Below are positions 41,233-50,180 of a DNA stretch of 64,000 bases, piece by piece. The position numbers and the translations under genes are program-made. The number at the start of each line of letters is the position of its first letter. The first letter of the stretch is position 1. Source of the stretch: Agromyces albus (GTDB lineage: Bacteria; Actinomycetota; Actinomycetes; Actinomycetales; Microbacteriaceae); contig NZ_JAUSWX010000001.1 in the NCBI RefSeq assembly GCF_030815405.1, positions 1,674,001-1,738,000 of the forward strand, in the 5' to 3' direction. Under the pieces are notes generated by a model. The model saw only the letters and a list, made by a program, of their open reading frames with translations, was not told the DNA's origin and searched no databases.

Positions 41233-43032
41233 TCAGCGACTGCCGAGGCGACGTCGCAAGAGCTCGATGCGGGCCTGCAATTGCGTGACGCTCGCTTGCG
41301 CGACGGCAGGCCCCCCGCAGACGCGCCGAAGCTCGGCGTGCACTTGCGAGTGTGCCTCTCCGGTGTGCCTCGCCCAGAGTCCGACGAGGCTGTTGAGGAG
41401 CGAACGCTGCTCCTTGAGCGTGCGATACAGCGCAACGGGTTCGGGCTTCTCTTCTTCAGCGACCTGTCGTCGTCGCTCGCCCGCTCGCCGGGACTGCCGT
41501 GACTGCCGGTGCCGCAGCAGCTCGGCGACCTGCTCGGGCTCGAGGAGCCCGGGGATGCCGATGAAGTCGAACTCCTCGTCGCTGCCGGGTTCCGCGAGCG
41601 TGCCGAACTCGGTGCCGTCGTAGAGCACCCGGTCGAAGGACGCGTCGGATCCGATCGCCTCCCACGCGCCGAGCCCGGCCTCCTCTGACGCGCGTTCCTC
41701 GCGGTTCGCGGCGTTCAGCAGCTCGTCGTCGAGGAGCCCGTCGTCGTCCTCATCGCCGCCCCGACGGTCGAGCGCGTGATCGCGCTCGAGCTCGAGCTGA
41801 GCCGCGAGCGCCATGAGCCCGGGCACGTTCGGCAGGAACACCGATGCGGTCTCACCGCGCCGCCTCGCCCGCACGAAGCGGCCGATCGCCTGCGCGAAGA
41901 AGAGGGGCGTGGAGGCGCTCGTCGCGTAGACGCCCACGGCGAGCCGTGGCACGTCGACGCCCTCGGACACCATGCGCACCGCGACCATCCACCGCCTCGT
42001 GTTGCCCGAGAACTCCTCGATGCGCGAGCTCGCCTCCTTCTCGTCGGAGAGCACGACCGTGACGGGCTCGCCGCAGATCTCCTCGAGGATCTTGGCGTAG
42101 GCGCGCGCCGTTGACTGGTCGGTCGCGATCACGAGCCCGCCGGCGTCGGGGATCCCGTGCCGCACCTCGGTGAGCCGCCGGTCGGCTGCGCGCAGCACGG
42201 CCGGAATCCACTCCCCGGTGGGTTCGAGGGCCGTGCGCCACGCCGACGAGGTGATGTCTTTCGTGTTGTCCTCGCCGAGCTTCGCCTCCATCTCGTCGCC
42301 GGCCCTCGTGCGCCACCGCATGTGGCCGGCATAGACCATGAACAGGACCGGCCGCACGACACCGTCGTGCAGTGCTCGCGCATAGCCGTAGTTGTAGTCG
42401 CTCTTCGAGACGCGCACCCCGGCGGCGTCGGGCTCGTATTGCACGAACGGGATCGGCGCGGTATCGGAGCGGAACGGCGTGCCCGTGAGCGACAACCGCT
42501 TCGTCGCCGGCTCGAACGCCTCACGGATCGCGTCGCCCCACGACAGCGCGTCGCCACCGTGGTGCACCTCGTCGAGGATCACGAGGGTGCGGCCCGAGAG
42601 CGTGAGCTCCCGATGCAGGGCCGGCCGCATGGCGACCTGGGCGTAGGTCACGACGACCCCATGGAAGTGCCGGGCGCTGCGGCCGTGGGCATTGCGGAAC
42701 CCGGGATCGAGGCGGATGCCGGCGCGCGCCGCGGCATCCGCCCACTGTCGCTTCAAATGGTCGGTGGGCGCGACCACCGTGATGCGGTCGATCACCCGGC
42801 GGGCGCGCAACTCGGCCGCGAGGCGCAGGGCGAACGTGGTCTTGCCGGCGCCCGGCGTGGCGGCAGCGAGGAAGTCTCGGGGCTGTTCGGCCAGGTAGAG
42901 CTCGAGGGCTTCGGCCTGCCACGCGCGCAGCTTGCTCGCCGTGCCCCAGGCGGCGCGCTCGGGGAAGGACGGGGAGAGGTGCTCGGCGGCCGAGGTGCCC
43001 GGCAGGGGGCCGGAAGGGGTCGCGGTGCTCAC
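41233..43032 (-). CDS. DEAD/DEAH-box superfamily 2 helicase
   Basis: 599 residues: LRAWQAEALELYLAEQPRDFL then Walker A AATPGAGKTTFALRLA, DEVHHGGDAL, LSLTGTPFRSD, and the second RecA domain with VRMVSEGVDVPRLAVGVYAT and QAIGRFVRARRRGE. The C-terminal part is acidic, then a coiled-coil-like Arg/Glu segment. It resembles type III restriction/ERCC3-like helicases but has no nuclease domain here. Role in nucleic-acid metabolism unknown. TAGCCT (43046-43041) lies 8 nt before the GTG. It ends 15 bp from the convergent PLP gene. Confidence 0.9.
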   Translation of the reverse strand: MSTATPSGPLPGTSAAEHLSPSFPERAAWGTASKLRAWQAEALELYLAEQPRDFLAAATPGAGKTTFALRLAAELRARRVIDRITVVAPTDHLKRQWADAAARAGIRLDPGFRNAHGRSARHFHGVVVTYAQVAMRPALHRELTLSGRTLVILDEVHHGGDALSWGDAIREAFEPATKRLSLTGTPFRSDTAPIPFVQYEPDAAGVRVSKSDYNYGYARALHDGVVRPVLFMVYAGHMRWRTRAGDEMEAKLGEDNTKDITSSAWRTALEPTGEWIPAVLRAADRRLTEVRHGIPDAGGLVIATDQSTARAYAKILEEICGEPVTVVLSDEKEASSRIEEFSGNTRRWMVAVRMVSEGVDVPRLAVGVYATSASTPLFFAQAIGRFVRARRRGETASVFLPNVPGLMALAAQLELERDHALDRRGGDEDDDGLLDDELLNAANREERASEEAGLGAWEAIGSDASFDRVLYDGTEFGTLAEPGSDEEFDFIGIPGLLEPEQVAELLRHRQSRQSRRAGERRRQVAEEEKPEPVALYRTLKEQRSLLNSLVGLWARHTGEAHSQVHAELRRVCGGPAVAQASVTQLQARIELLRRRLGSR

Positions 43033-43094
43033 TGGATTCGAGGCTACCCGAGGCGGCCGACATCCTCGAACCACGACGAGTGCAGAATGGAACC

Positions 43095-43880
43095 ATGGTC
43101 ACGCAGCAGCACCCCTGGTCTCGCTATGTCGCCATCGGCGATTCGTTCACCGAGGGCATCGGCGACCCAGATCCCAACGTGCCGGGCGGCCATCGGGGCT
43201 GGGCCGACCGGGTTGCCGAGGTGCTCGGCCAGGGCGTCGAGGATTTCGCCTACGCGAATCTCGCGGTGCGCGGCAGGCTCATGCAGGAGATCATCGACGA
43301 ACAGCTCGAGCCCGCGCTCGCGTTGCACCCCGACCTCATCACGATCTCCGCCGGCGGCAACGACGTCATTCGCCCTGGCACCGATCCCGACGAGATCGCC
43401 GGCAGGTTCCAGTACGCGATCGAGCGGCTCTCACGCGATCGTGCGACGATCGTGATCTTCACGGGAGTGGATGTCGGCTTCTCCCCCGTGTTCCGCGGCA
43501 TCCGCGGCAAGGTCGCGATCTACAACGAGAACCTCCGCACGATCGCCGCGAAGTACGACTGCATCGTCGCCGACCTGTGGGCGCTCACCACCATTCAAGA
43601 CCAGCGCATGTGGGCGCCCGACCGCCTGCACCTCAACTCCCTGGGCCACCACACGGTCGCGCGCATGGTGCTCGCCGCGCTCAACGTCGAGAACTCGCTC
43701 GAGCCGCTGAAGCCCGAGCCCCTGCCCCTCAGCACGTGGCGCCAGGCTCGCGCCGGAGATCTCGCTTGGGCCCGGGAGTACCTCGTGCCCTGGGTGCTCC
43801 GCCGGGTGCGGCACCAGTCGTCGGGCGACTTCGTCACGGCGAAGCGGCCAGACGCCGGGCCCTACTCGCGCGGCGACTGA
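43095..43880 (+). CDS. SGNH/GDSL-family hydrolase
   Basis: 261 residues; block I is VAIGDSFTEG with the nucleophile Ser17, block III is SAGGNDVIRPG and block V DRLHLNSLGH gives the Asp-x-x-His pair. No signal peptide, so a cytosolic esterase or deacetylase. The extra C-terminal ~60 residues (PLSTWRQARAGDLAWAREYL) are typical of actinobacterial members. CAGAAT (43083-43088) precedes the ATG by six nt. The stop overlaps the convergent DD-carboxypeptidase gene by 19 bp. Confidence 0.92.
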   Translation: MVTQQHPWSRYVAIGDSFTEGIGDPDPNVPGGHRGWADRVAEVLGQGVEDFAYANLAVRGRLMQEIIDEQLEPALALHPDLITISAGGNDVIRPGTDPDEIAGRFQYAIERLSRDRATIVIFTGVDVGFSPVFRGIRGKVAIYNENLRTIAAKYDCIVADLWALTTIQDQRMWAPDRLHLNSLGHHTVARMVLAALNVENSLEPLKPEPLPLSTWRQARAGDLAWAREYLVPWVLRRVRHQSSGDFVTAKRPDAGPYSRGD

Positions 43881-45154
43881 GCCCCGGCCTCGAGTGCGCC
43901 GGGATTCGACAGTCGCCACCAGGCGCCCGGATCCTCGATCGCCGCGTCGAGTTCGAGCGCGACGACGATCTCCTGCGTGCCGGCTCTGACCGTCGCCGTG
44001 CCGACCTCGGCGCCGCTCGCCGCGACGGTGACGGGAGCGGCCACGACCTCGACGTCGACCGGGGTGTCGCTCCAGATGACGACGGATGCCCCTTCCACCG
44101 CGCGTGCGCGGGCGGTGTCGCCCCACGCCGTGGAGTACGACGCCAACTCCTGGCCGGCCTCGAGTGCCGTGACCTCCTGGAATCCGGGTGCGATGCTGTC
44201 GAGGAGCGCGGCGATGGCCTCATCGAGCACGGTGTGGTTCTCTCCCCCGAGCACCACGCCGACGACCGTGACGACCTGCGAGCCGACCGGGTAGTCCGCG
44301 GAGAACAGCAGGTTCGCCGCGTCGTCGGTCGTACCGGTCTTGATGCCGTCGACGCCATGGGTGCCGAGCAGCTTGTTCGAGTTCTTGACGGTGCCGATCA
44401 CAGGCAGGTCCATGCTCTGCGTCGCGACGAGCTCGGAGACCGTGGGATCGGCGAGGGCGATCTCCCCGAGTTCGACGAGCTCGGCCGGGGTGCTGACGTT
44501 GTCGAGGGAGATGCCGCTCGAATCGACGAGCCGGGTGTTCTCGAGCCCGTGTTCGTCGAGCCAGCCCTGTGCGGCATCGAGGAACGCCTCCATCGACCCG
44601 TAGGCCCAGGTCGCGAGCGAGATCGCGTAGTTGTTCCCCGATGCGAGGAGCATCGCCGCGAGGCTCTGCCGCTCGCTCAGTGTGGTGCCGGCACTCACCG
44701 GTGCGACCGAGCCGTTCTCGGCGACGACCTGCCAGTAGAGATCGACGTCGGCCTCGGTGTACTCGATGCCGGGGCCCTCTTCGCCCGGGGCGAGCGGTTT
44801 GGCCTCGAGGATGAGCAGTGCCGTGACGATCTTCGTGATGCTCGCGATGGGCATGAGCGACTGGTCGGGGCTCGCGGCGAGCAGTCCGTCGAAGCCGACG
44901 GCGCCGACCGCGTAGCCGCCGAAGCTCGGCAGTGCGAGCGGCTGCGCGGCTGCCACGATGGGCTCGGGAGCCGACACCGCCGGCTGCGCCGCGGGGATCG
45001 GAGCGCCGAGCGTGTTGCCCGCGTACATACCGCCGGTGAGCAGCAGGGCGAGCACCACCGCGAGCGAGCCGAAGACGACGATGCGTCGCCGCCGGTAGGT
45101 CGTGGTGCGATCGGGTCGGCGCTCGCGTTCGAGGGTCGGCAGTTGCGGTGACAT
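43862..45154 (-). CDS. D-alanyl-D-alanine carboxypeptidase (S11, DacC-like)
   Basis: 430 residues: cytoplasmic basic N-terminus, one membrane anchor (IVVFGSLAVVLALLLTGGMY), then an extracytoplasmic penicillin-binding domain. The active-site motifs are present: SITK in PIASITKIVTALL, SGN in LLASGNNYAISL and KTG in VDGIKTGTTDDAANL. It trims D-Ala from peptidoglycan pentapeptides. A C-terminal beta domain follows. TAGGCT (45167-45162) is 7 nt before the ATG, and its TAG is the stop codon of the upstream methyltransferase gene. Confidence 0.93.
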   Translation of the reverse strand: MSPQLPTLERERRPDRTTTYRRRRIVVFGSLAVVLALLLTGGMYAGNTLGAPIPAAQPAVSAPEPIVAAAQPLALPSFGGYAVGAVGFDGLLAASPDQSLMPIASITKIVTALLILEAKPLAPGEEGPGIEYTEADVDLYWQVVAENGSVAPVSAGTTLSERQSLAAMLLASGNNYAISLATWAYGSMEAFLDAAQGWLDEHGLENTRLVDSSGISLDNVSTPAELVELGEIALADPTVSELVATQSMDLPVIGTVKNSNKLLGTHGVDGIKTGTTDDAANLLFSADYPVGSQVVTVVGVVLGGENHTVLDEAIAALLDSIAPGFQEVTALEAGQELASYSTAWGDTARARAVEGASVVIWSDTPVDVEVVAAPVTVAASGAEVGTATVRAGTQEIVVALELDAAIEDPGAWWRLSNPGALEAGAQSPRE

Positions 45155-45164
45155 CCGTTCGAGC

Positions 45165-45971
45165 CTAATCGTCGGCGCTGAGCGCGTAGAGCACGACGGC
45201 GGCCGCCGCCGCGACGTTGAGGGAGTCGACACCGTGCGACATCGGGATCGTGACGACCGTGTCGGCCGCGGCGAGTGCGTTCCGGCTGAGCCCGTCGCCC
45301 TCGGCGCCGAACACGACGGCGAGTCGGGTGGGCGGATCGGCCGCGAGTGCCCTCAGCGAGACGGCCCCGTCGGCGAGGGCGAGCGCGGCGATGGCGAAGT
45401 CGTGGACTCGCAGCATCCGCTCAGCCTCAGGCCAGTCGGGCAGTCGGGTCCACGGCACCTGGAAGACCGTGCCCATGCTCACGCGAACGCTCCGGCGATA
45501 CAGCGGGTCGGCGCAGCGAGGGCTGACGAACACCGCGTCGGCGCCGAGCGCCGCGACCGAGCGGAAGATCGCGCCGACGTTCGTGTGGTCGACGATGTCC
45601 TCGAGCACCACGACCCGGCGGGCGGCCCTGAGCAGCTCCGCTGGATCGGGCAGTTCGGGTCGCTCGAACGCGGCGAGGGCCCCGCGGTGCACGCGGTACC
45701 CGGTGATCGCCTCGAGCTGGTCGGGGTCGGCGAGGTGCACCGGGATGTCGAACGGAGCGAGGGCCTCCTGCAATCCGGGCAGCCACTTCTCCTCCATCAG
45801 CACCGAGCGCGGCCGGTGCCCCGCGGCGACCGCCCGGCGGATGACCTTCGCCGACTCGGCGATGTAGAGCCCTCGCTCGGGCTCGGTGGCACTTCGCAGG
45901 GTCACGTCGGTCAGCCGCGCGAAGTCGGCGACGGTGTCGGATGCCGCGTCGCGGACTCGTTCGATGTGCAT
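45165..45971 (-). CDS. TrmH/SpoU-family RNA 2'-O-methyltransferase
   Basis: 268 residues: N-terminal substrate-binding domain (GLYIAESAKVIRRAVAAGHR), then the SPOUT knot with motif 1 VVVLEDIVDHTNVGAIFRSV, motif 2 LAVVFGAEGDGLS and motif 3 TIPMSHGVDSLNVAAAAAVVLY. It methylates a ribose 2'-OH in tRNA or 23S rRNA using S-adenosylmethionine; which nucleotide is not evident. The ATG follows a CGAGGAG site. Its stop codon also supplies the first bases of the downstream dacC-like promoter. Confidence 0.92.
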   Translation of the reverse strand: MHIERVRDAASDTVADFARLTDVTLRSATEPERGLYIAESAKVIRRAVAAGHRPRSVLMEEKWLPGLQEALAPFDIPVHLADPDQLEAITGYRVHRGALAAFERPELPDPAELLRAARRVVVLEDIVDHTNVGAIFRSVAALGADAVFVSPRCADPLYRRSVRVSMGTVFQVPWTRLPDWPEAERMLRVHDFAIAALALADGAVSLRALAADPPTRLAVVFGAEGDGLSRNALAAADTVVTIPMSHGVDSLNVAAAAAVVLYALSADD

Positions 45972-46058
45972 GGGTCTCCTCGCTTCCAGCCTGCCAGTGC
46001 ACGAAACATTCCGGTAAACCGACACGTCTAGAATCAGACCACCGTCGAAGGGAGACGC

Positions 46059-46904
46059 GTGTCAATCGGCACCGGAGTACCCGTATCGACCGACGCCCTG
46101 CTCGAAGAGGCGATCGGCCTCATGCGGGGCGCGCGCGTGGCCGTTCTCACGGGCGCCGGCGTGAGCACCGACTCGGGGATCCCCGACTATCGCGGCGAGG
46201 GTGCGCCCGTGCGCACGCCGATGACGGTGCAGGCCTTCCTGGCCTCTGAGAACTCGCGCAAGCGGTACTGGGCCGGCAGTCACCTCGGATGGCGCAGCTT
46301 CGGCAGCGCCCGGCCGAACACCGGACACCTGGCCCTGGCGAAGCTCGAAGCGGGCGGGGTCGTCTCAGGCGTCGTCACGCAGAACGTCGACGGACTGCAC
46401 CGCCGCGCCGGCAGTCGTCACGTCGTCGAACTGCACGGCAGCATGGATCGCGTGCTGTGCCTGAGCTGCGGCCAGCACTATGCGCGCCAGGCGATCGCCG
46501 ACCGGCTCACCGAGCTGAACCCCGAGATCGACCTCGGCACCACGATCCGGCTCGCTCCCGACGGCGACGTGCAGGTCGACGACGTCGAAGCCATGGCCAT
46601 CCCCGCGTGCACCGTATGCGGCGGGGTACTGAAGCCCGACGTCGTCTTCTTCGGCGAATTCGTGCCGGCCGACATCTTCAAGGCCGCGGCGTCGCTTGTG
46701 CAATCGGCCGAGGTCCTGCTCGTCGCGGGCTCGTCGCTCGTCGTGAACTCGGGCATGCGGCTCATCGAGCAGGCACGCCGGCGACGGCTGCCCATCATCG
46801 TCGTGAACCGGGGCATCACGAAGGGCGACAGCCGCGCCGTCGTGAAGATCGACGCCGGCGCGAGCGAGACGCTCACCGCCATGGCCGACGCGCTGTTGGC
46901 GTGA
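46059..46904 (+). CDS. Sir2-family NAD-dependent protein deacylase
   Basis: 281 residues of the sirtuin family. GAGVSTDSGIPDYRG (32-46) binds NAD, TQNVDGLH holds the conserved Asn-Asp and VELHGS the catalytic His. The zinc cysteines appear as CLSCG and, after an insert, CTVCGG; PDVVFFGEFVP and VAGSSLVV complete the fold. It removes acyl groups from protein lysines, giving nicotinamide and O-acyl-ADP-ribose. GTG start with GAAGGGAG upstream. Monocistronic, divergent from the SpoU gene. Confidence 0.94.
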   Translation: MSIGTGVPVSTDALLEEAIGLMRGARVAVLTGAGVSTDSGIPDYRGEGAPVRTPMTVQAFLASENSRKRYWAGSHLGWRSFGSARPNTGHLALAKLEAGGVVSGVVTQNVDGLHRRAGSRHVVELHGSMDRVLCLSCGQHYARQAIADRLTELNPEIDLGTTIRLAPDGDVQVDDVEAMAIPACTVCGGVLKPDVVFFGEFVPADIFKAAASLVQSAEVLLVAGSSLVVNSGMRLIEQARRRRLPIIVVNRGITKGDSRAVVKIDAGASETLTAMADALLA

Positions 46905-46935
46905 CGCCGCGCCGCGCCACCTGTGCGCGGGGAGT

Positions 46936-48033
46936 TCAGGCGCTGGTGCGTCGGCGCCGGGGTGATTGGGGTGCGACCGTGCGCCGCATGAGGTCGAGCA
47001 GCCGCTCGGCCGACTCGCTCCAGGTGTACCCCGCAGCGGCTTCGACTGCTGCAGCCGAACGACGCTCCCACTCCCCCTCGCGCTCGAGCGCCCACAATGC
47101 GGCCACGAGCCCCTCGGGATTGTCGGGATCGAAGAACAGGGCCGCCGCGCCGCCGATCTCGCGGAAGATCGGGATGTCGCTCACGACGACGGGCGTGCCG
47201 AGTCGCATGGCCTCGACGAGCGGGATGCCGAAACCCTCCGCCCGCGAGGCCGTGACGAGGGCGGTGGCGCCGGCGAGCAGCTCGGCGTACTCGGCATCCG
47301 TCACGCCGTCATGGAAGACGAGTCTCGCTTGCGGCGCGAGCCTCGTGAGCCTGGTGCGCTCGACTGGCGTGATGCGGCTCAGGAGGTGCAGCTCGTGGTC
47401 GGGCAGCGCGGCGACGGCGCGCACGAGCGTGTCGACGTTCTTGTAGGGCATGAACGAACCCATGTAGAGGAGCCGATTCGCGGCCGGCCTGCGCCGGGGA
47501 AGCTCTGGGCGGCCGAGGCCGTCGGCGGCATTCGGCACGACCGTCACCGGGCGATCGGCGAGGTGATGCTCACGGATGAGGTCGGCGGTCGTCTGCGAGA
47601 CGGTGACCACGGCATCGGCGCGATTCAGCAGCATCCGCTGCGGCCACCAACCGAGGTGGTAGAGCCGCCACAACAGGCGCACGGCGAGCGGCAGGTCGCG
47701 CGGCGGGGTGCGGTTCTCGTAGTAGATCAGATCGTGCACCGTGAGCAGGAGGCGGTAGTCGCGCCCCCACGAGCCCATCGTCTGCATAGGCGTGAAGACG
47801 AGATCGGGCCGGAGCTTGTTCACCTGCAGCGCCACGAACGGTTCACGGATGCTCGTGACCGGGCTCACGAGCTGCCACGGCAACGGCGGCAGCATCTCGA
47901 GTTGCCGGTGGTCGCTGATCAGCATGGTGAGCGGATGCCGCTTGCCGAGCTCGGTCACGATGCCGGCCGTGAACCGGCTGATGCCGTCGTGCTGCCCGAT
48001 GCGGATGTACCGGCAGTCGACGACGAGCCTCAC
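46936..48033 (-). CDS. Glycosyltransferase family 4 (GT-B)
   Basis: 365 residues, two Rossmann domains. RLVVDCRYIRIGQHDGISRF is the acceptor-domain start, TVHDLIYYENRT and ADAVVTVSQTTADLIREHH are in the linker region, and NRLLYMGSFMPYKNVDTLVRAV with SRAEGFGIPLVEAMRLGTPVV carry the nucleotide-sugar EX7E motif. It transfers a sugar from an NDP-donor, probably to a cell-surface glycan or lipid. The GTG overlaps the hydrolase stop upstream (GTGA), so the two genes form an operon. Acceptor unknown. Confidence 0.9.
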   Translation of the reverse strand: MRLVVDCRYIRIGQHDGISRFTAGIVTELGKRHPLTMLISDHRQLEMLPPLPWQLVSPVTSIREPFVALQVNKLRPDLVFTPMQTMGSWGRDYRLLLTVHDLIYYENRTPPRDLPLAVRLLWRLYHLGWWPQRMLLNRADAVVTVSQTTADLIREHHLADRPVTVVPNAADGLGRPELPRRRPAANRLLYMGSFMPYKNVDTLVRAVAALPDHELHLLSRITPVERTRLTRLAPQARLVFHDGVTDAEYAELLAGATALVTASRAEGFGIPLVEAMRLGTPVVVSDIPIFREIGGAAALFFDPDNPEGLVAALWALEREGEWERRSAAAVEAAAGYTWSESAERLLDLMRRTVAPQSPRRRRTSA

Positions 48034-48923
48034 GCGCGTGCTCCGGAGCGCAGGAACTTCTGGATGCGCGCCGCGGCGTCGCCGGGGGTCTCGTAGTGGA
48101 TCAGATGGCCGACCTCGGGGATGACCTCGAGCGTGGCATTGGGGAACAGCGTGGCGAGCCGGTGCTGGGCAGCGATCGGAGTGACGTCGTCGCGCTCGGC
48201 GGCGACGAGGAGCGTCGGCACCTCGATCTGCGGGGCGTATTCGCGCACGTCGTGGCTCACGGAGGCCTGAAACGCCTCGAGCACGGCGTCGCGATCGCCG
48301 AACGCCGAGAAGTAGCGATCGTGCTGGTCGTGGATCCAGCGGCGCAGGGTCTTCGACCGGGTCTTCGCCATCGTCACACTCATGACCCGGACGATCGCTC
48401 CATTGCGCAGCAGTGCGAAGCCCGCGCGCTCGGGCAGAGCGGCCGCCATGCGGTAGTAGAACACGGCGAGTCGGGTCATGACGCCGCGGGAACCCTCGAG
48501 GGCCGGTGCGCCGATCGGGTTCACGAGCACGAGTCGCTCGGGCGCGAGACCCCCGGCCACCGCCGCGGCAGCGACGATGGAGCCGAATGAGTGGCCGAGC
48601 AGCGCGAAGCGGCCCTCGATGCCGACTGCGGCGAGGAACCCCGTCAGCCAGGCCGCGTAGCCGTCGATGTCGTGGCGCCGGTCGGTGAGGTTGGCTGAGC
48701 CGCCGAAGCCCGGCAGGTCGGGCGAGACGATGCGGAATCCGGTCAGTTGCGCGACGACCGGCTCGAGGCCGTGGTGGTCGCCGCGGAACCCGTGCACGAG
48801 CACGAGCACGGGAGCGCGCTCGTCGCCGTATTCCCACCAGGCGGTCTCGGTGCCGGCCACGTCGGTGCGGTGCTCCCGCACGGGAATGCGAGCGAGCTGC
48901 TCTGCGTACGGGGAAGCGATCAT
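48030..48923 (-). CDS. Alpha/beta-hydrolase
   Basis: 297 residues with the fold's landmarks: oxyanion loop LVLVHGFRGDHHGL, nucleophile elbow FALLGHSFGS, acid VAAERDDVTP and His in EVGHLIHYETP. The lid region (FYYRMAAALPERAGFALLRN) is moderate. It may be an esterase, lipase or epoxide hydrolase. I placed the start at the ATG at 48923 because TAGAAT (48936-48931) lies 7 nt upstream; the ATG at 48932 would fall inside that box. First gene of an operon with the glycosyltransferase. Confidence 0.9.
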   Translation of the reverse strand: MIASPYAEQLARIPVREHRTDVAGTETAWWEYGDERAPVLVLVHGFRGDHHGLEPVVAQLTGFRIVSPDLPGFGGSANLTDRRHDIDGYAAWLTGFLAAVGIEGRFALLGHSFGSIVAAAAVAGGLAPERLVLVNPIGAPALEGSRGVMTRLAVFYYRMAAALPERAGFALLRNGAIVRVMSVTMAKTRSKTLRRWIHDQHDRYFSAFGDRDAVLEAFQASVSHDVREYAPQIEVPTLLVAAERDDVTPIAAQHRLATLFPNATLEVIPEVGHLIHYETPGDAAARIQKFLRSGARA

Positions 48924-49035
48924 CCTCGCCATTCTACGGGCGCGAGCTGGACGACAGCGCCCGCTCAGCAGCGGATGCCGCGGACACGCGAGCGGCTCCC
49001 CCGCTGTTGACGGTGGCCGCCCCTAGCCTGTCGAC

Positions 49036-49737
49036 ATGGATGACACGACCGCAGCTCCCTGGGCCGACACGCTGGCCGTCTTCGACCTCGAGACCACCGG
49101 CATCGACGTCGAGACGAGTCGCATCGTCACCGCGTACGTCGGCGTGCTCGGGCGCGACGGCGAGGTGATCGAGCAGCGCGACTGGATCATCGACCCCGGC
49201 GTCGAGATCCCCATGGCGGCATCGATCATCCACGGCGTCACCACCGAGCGCGCGCGCCTCGAGGGGCAGGCACCGCCCGTCGCCGTCGCCGAGATCATCG
49301 CGGCCCTCACCGGGGTCGCGGGCCGCGGCCTGCCGATCGTCGCGTACAACGCCGCCTACGACCTGACCCTGCTCGATCGCGAAGCGCTGCGATACGGCCT
49401 CACCGCGCTGCCGGTGCCCGGTGCCGTCGTCGACCCGCTCGTCATCGACAAGGCCGTCGACCGGTATCGACGCGGCAAGCGCACCCTCTCCGCGACGGCG
49501 GAGCACTACGGGGTCTCCCTCATCGACGCCCATGACGCCGGCGCCGACGCCGTGGCCGCCGGCCGGGTCGCCCAGGCGATCGCCCGAGCCTTTCCCGAGC
49601 TGGCGACGACCGCCGTGGCGGCGCTGCATGCCCGGCAGGTCGACTGGAGCCGCGAGCAGGCCGAGAACTACCAGGCGTGGCGGCGGGCGAACGGCAGTCC
49701 CGAGTTCACCACATCGGGCGAGTGGCCGGTGCGCTGA
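49036..49737 (+). CDS. DnaQ-like 3'-5' exonuclease
   Basis: 233 residues of the DEDDh exonuclease family: FDLETTG (Asp17, Glu19), VAYNAAYDLTLLDREALRYG for motif II and HDAGADAVAAGRV for motif III. The C-terminal ~40 residues (WSREQAENYQAWRRANG) are conserved in actinobacterial homologues annotated as 'exonuclease' or DNA polymerase III epsilon-like. It could proofread or repair DNA or trim RNA. TAGCCT (49024-49029) and a 6-nt gap precede the ATG. Confidence 0.9.
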   Translation: MDDTTAAPWADTLAVFDLETTGIDVETSRIVTAYVGVLGRDGEVIEQRDWIIDPGVEIPMAASIIHGVTTERARLEGQAPPVAVAEIIAALTGVAGRGLPIVAYNAAYDLTLLDREALRYGLTALPVPGAVVDPLVIDKAVDRYRRGKRTLSATAEHYGVSLIDAHDAGADAVAAGRVAQAIARAFPELATTAVAALHARQVDWSREQAENYQAWRRANGSPEFTTSGEWPVR

Positions 49738-49761
49738 GCAGCGGAATCGCTCGCAGGCACG

Positions 49762-49797
49762 ACGAAAGGCGGGCGACCTCGGTCGCCCGCCTTTCGT
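49762..49797. terminator. Strong bidirectional hairpin terminator
   Basis: A perfect 17-bp stem, starting ACGAAAGGCGGGCGACC and returning GGTCGCCCGCCTTTCGT, with a 2-nt turn (so about 16 pairs). AAA and TTT runs lie within the stem. It serves the convergent exonuclease and L31 genes. Confidence 0.88.
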
Positions 49798-49805
49798 GTC
49801 GGCTC

Positions 49806-50054
49806 TTACTGGCCGAAGCCCTTGAAGCGCTTGTTGAACTTCTCGACGCGACCGGCCGAGTCCATGATGCGCTGCTTGCCCGTGTAGAACGGGTGCGACT
49901 CCGACGAGATCTCGACGTCGATCACCGGGTAGGTGACGCCATCGAGCTCGATCGTCTTGTCGCTCGAGACCGTCGAACGGGTGAGGAACGTGGCACCCGA
50001 AGCGAGGTCGCGGAAGACGACGGCGGCGTAGTCGGGGTGGATGTCGGTCTTCAT
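49806..50054 (-). CDS. rpmE2: 50S ribosomal protein L31 type B (zinc-free)
   Basis: 82 residues: [51 protein letters not shown] core and the KRFKGFGQ end. The CxxC pair of type A L31 is absent, so it needs no zinc; such paralogues often replace the zinc form under zinc starvation. The promoter lies 90 bp upstream. A long 5' UTR follows (about 88 nt), with a GGAAGTC site before the ATG. A 17-bp terminator follows the gene. Confidence 0.94.
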   Translation of the reverse strand: MKTDIHPDYAAVVFRDLASGATFLTRSTVSSDKTIELDGVTYPVIDVEISSESHPFYTGKQRIMDSAGRVEKFNKRFKGFGQ

Positions 50055-50146
50055 GGAGACTTCCTTGTTGATCGGATGGTGACTTCGGACCTGCCGAGAC
50101 GCAGCGCGCGCAGACAGGAAAGCGTGATGACCCTCGGGCCAGCTAC

Positions 50147-50180
50147 CGATTCTAGCAGAATCGTCGCAAGCGTACGTCAA
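50147..50180 (-). promoter_or_regulatory. Extended -10 promoter of rpmE2 overlapping an inverted repeat
   Basis: On the minus strand TGC-TAGAAT (extended -10, hexamer 50154-50149) lies 20 nt after TTGACG (50180-50175), which overlaps the stop region of the ABC gene. The -10 is embedded in the inverted repeat CGATTCT-AGC-AGAATCG (50147-50163). The predicted start near 50142 gives an 88-nt leader before L31. The repeat could be an operator (it is not a Zur box that I recognise). Confidence 0.5.
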
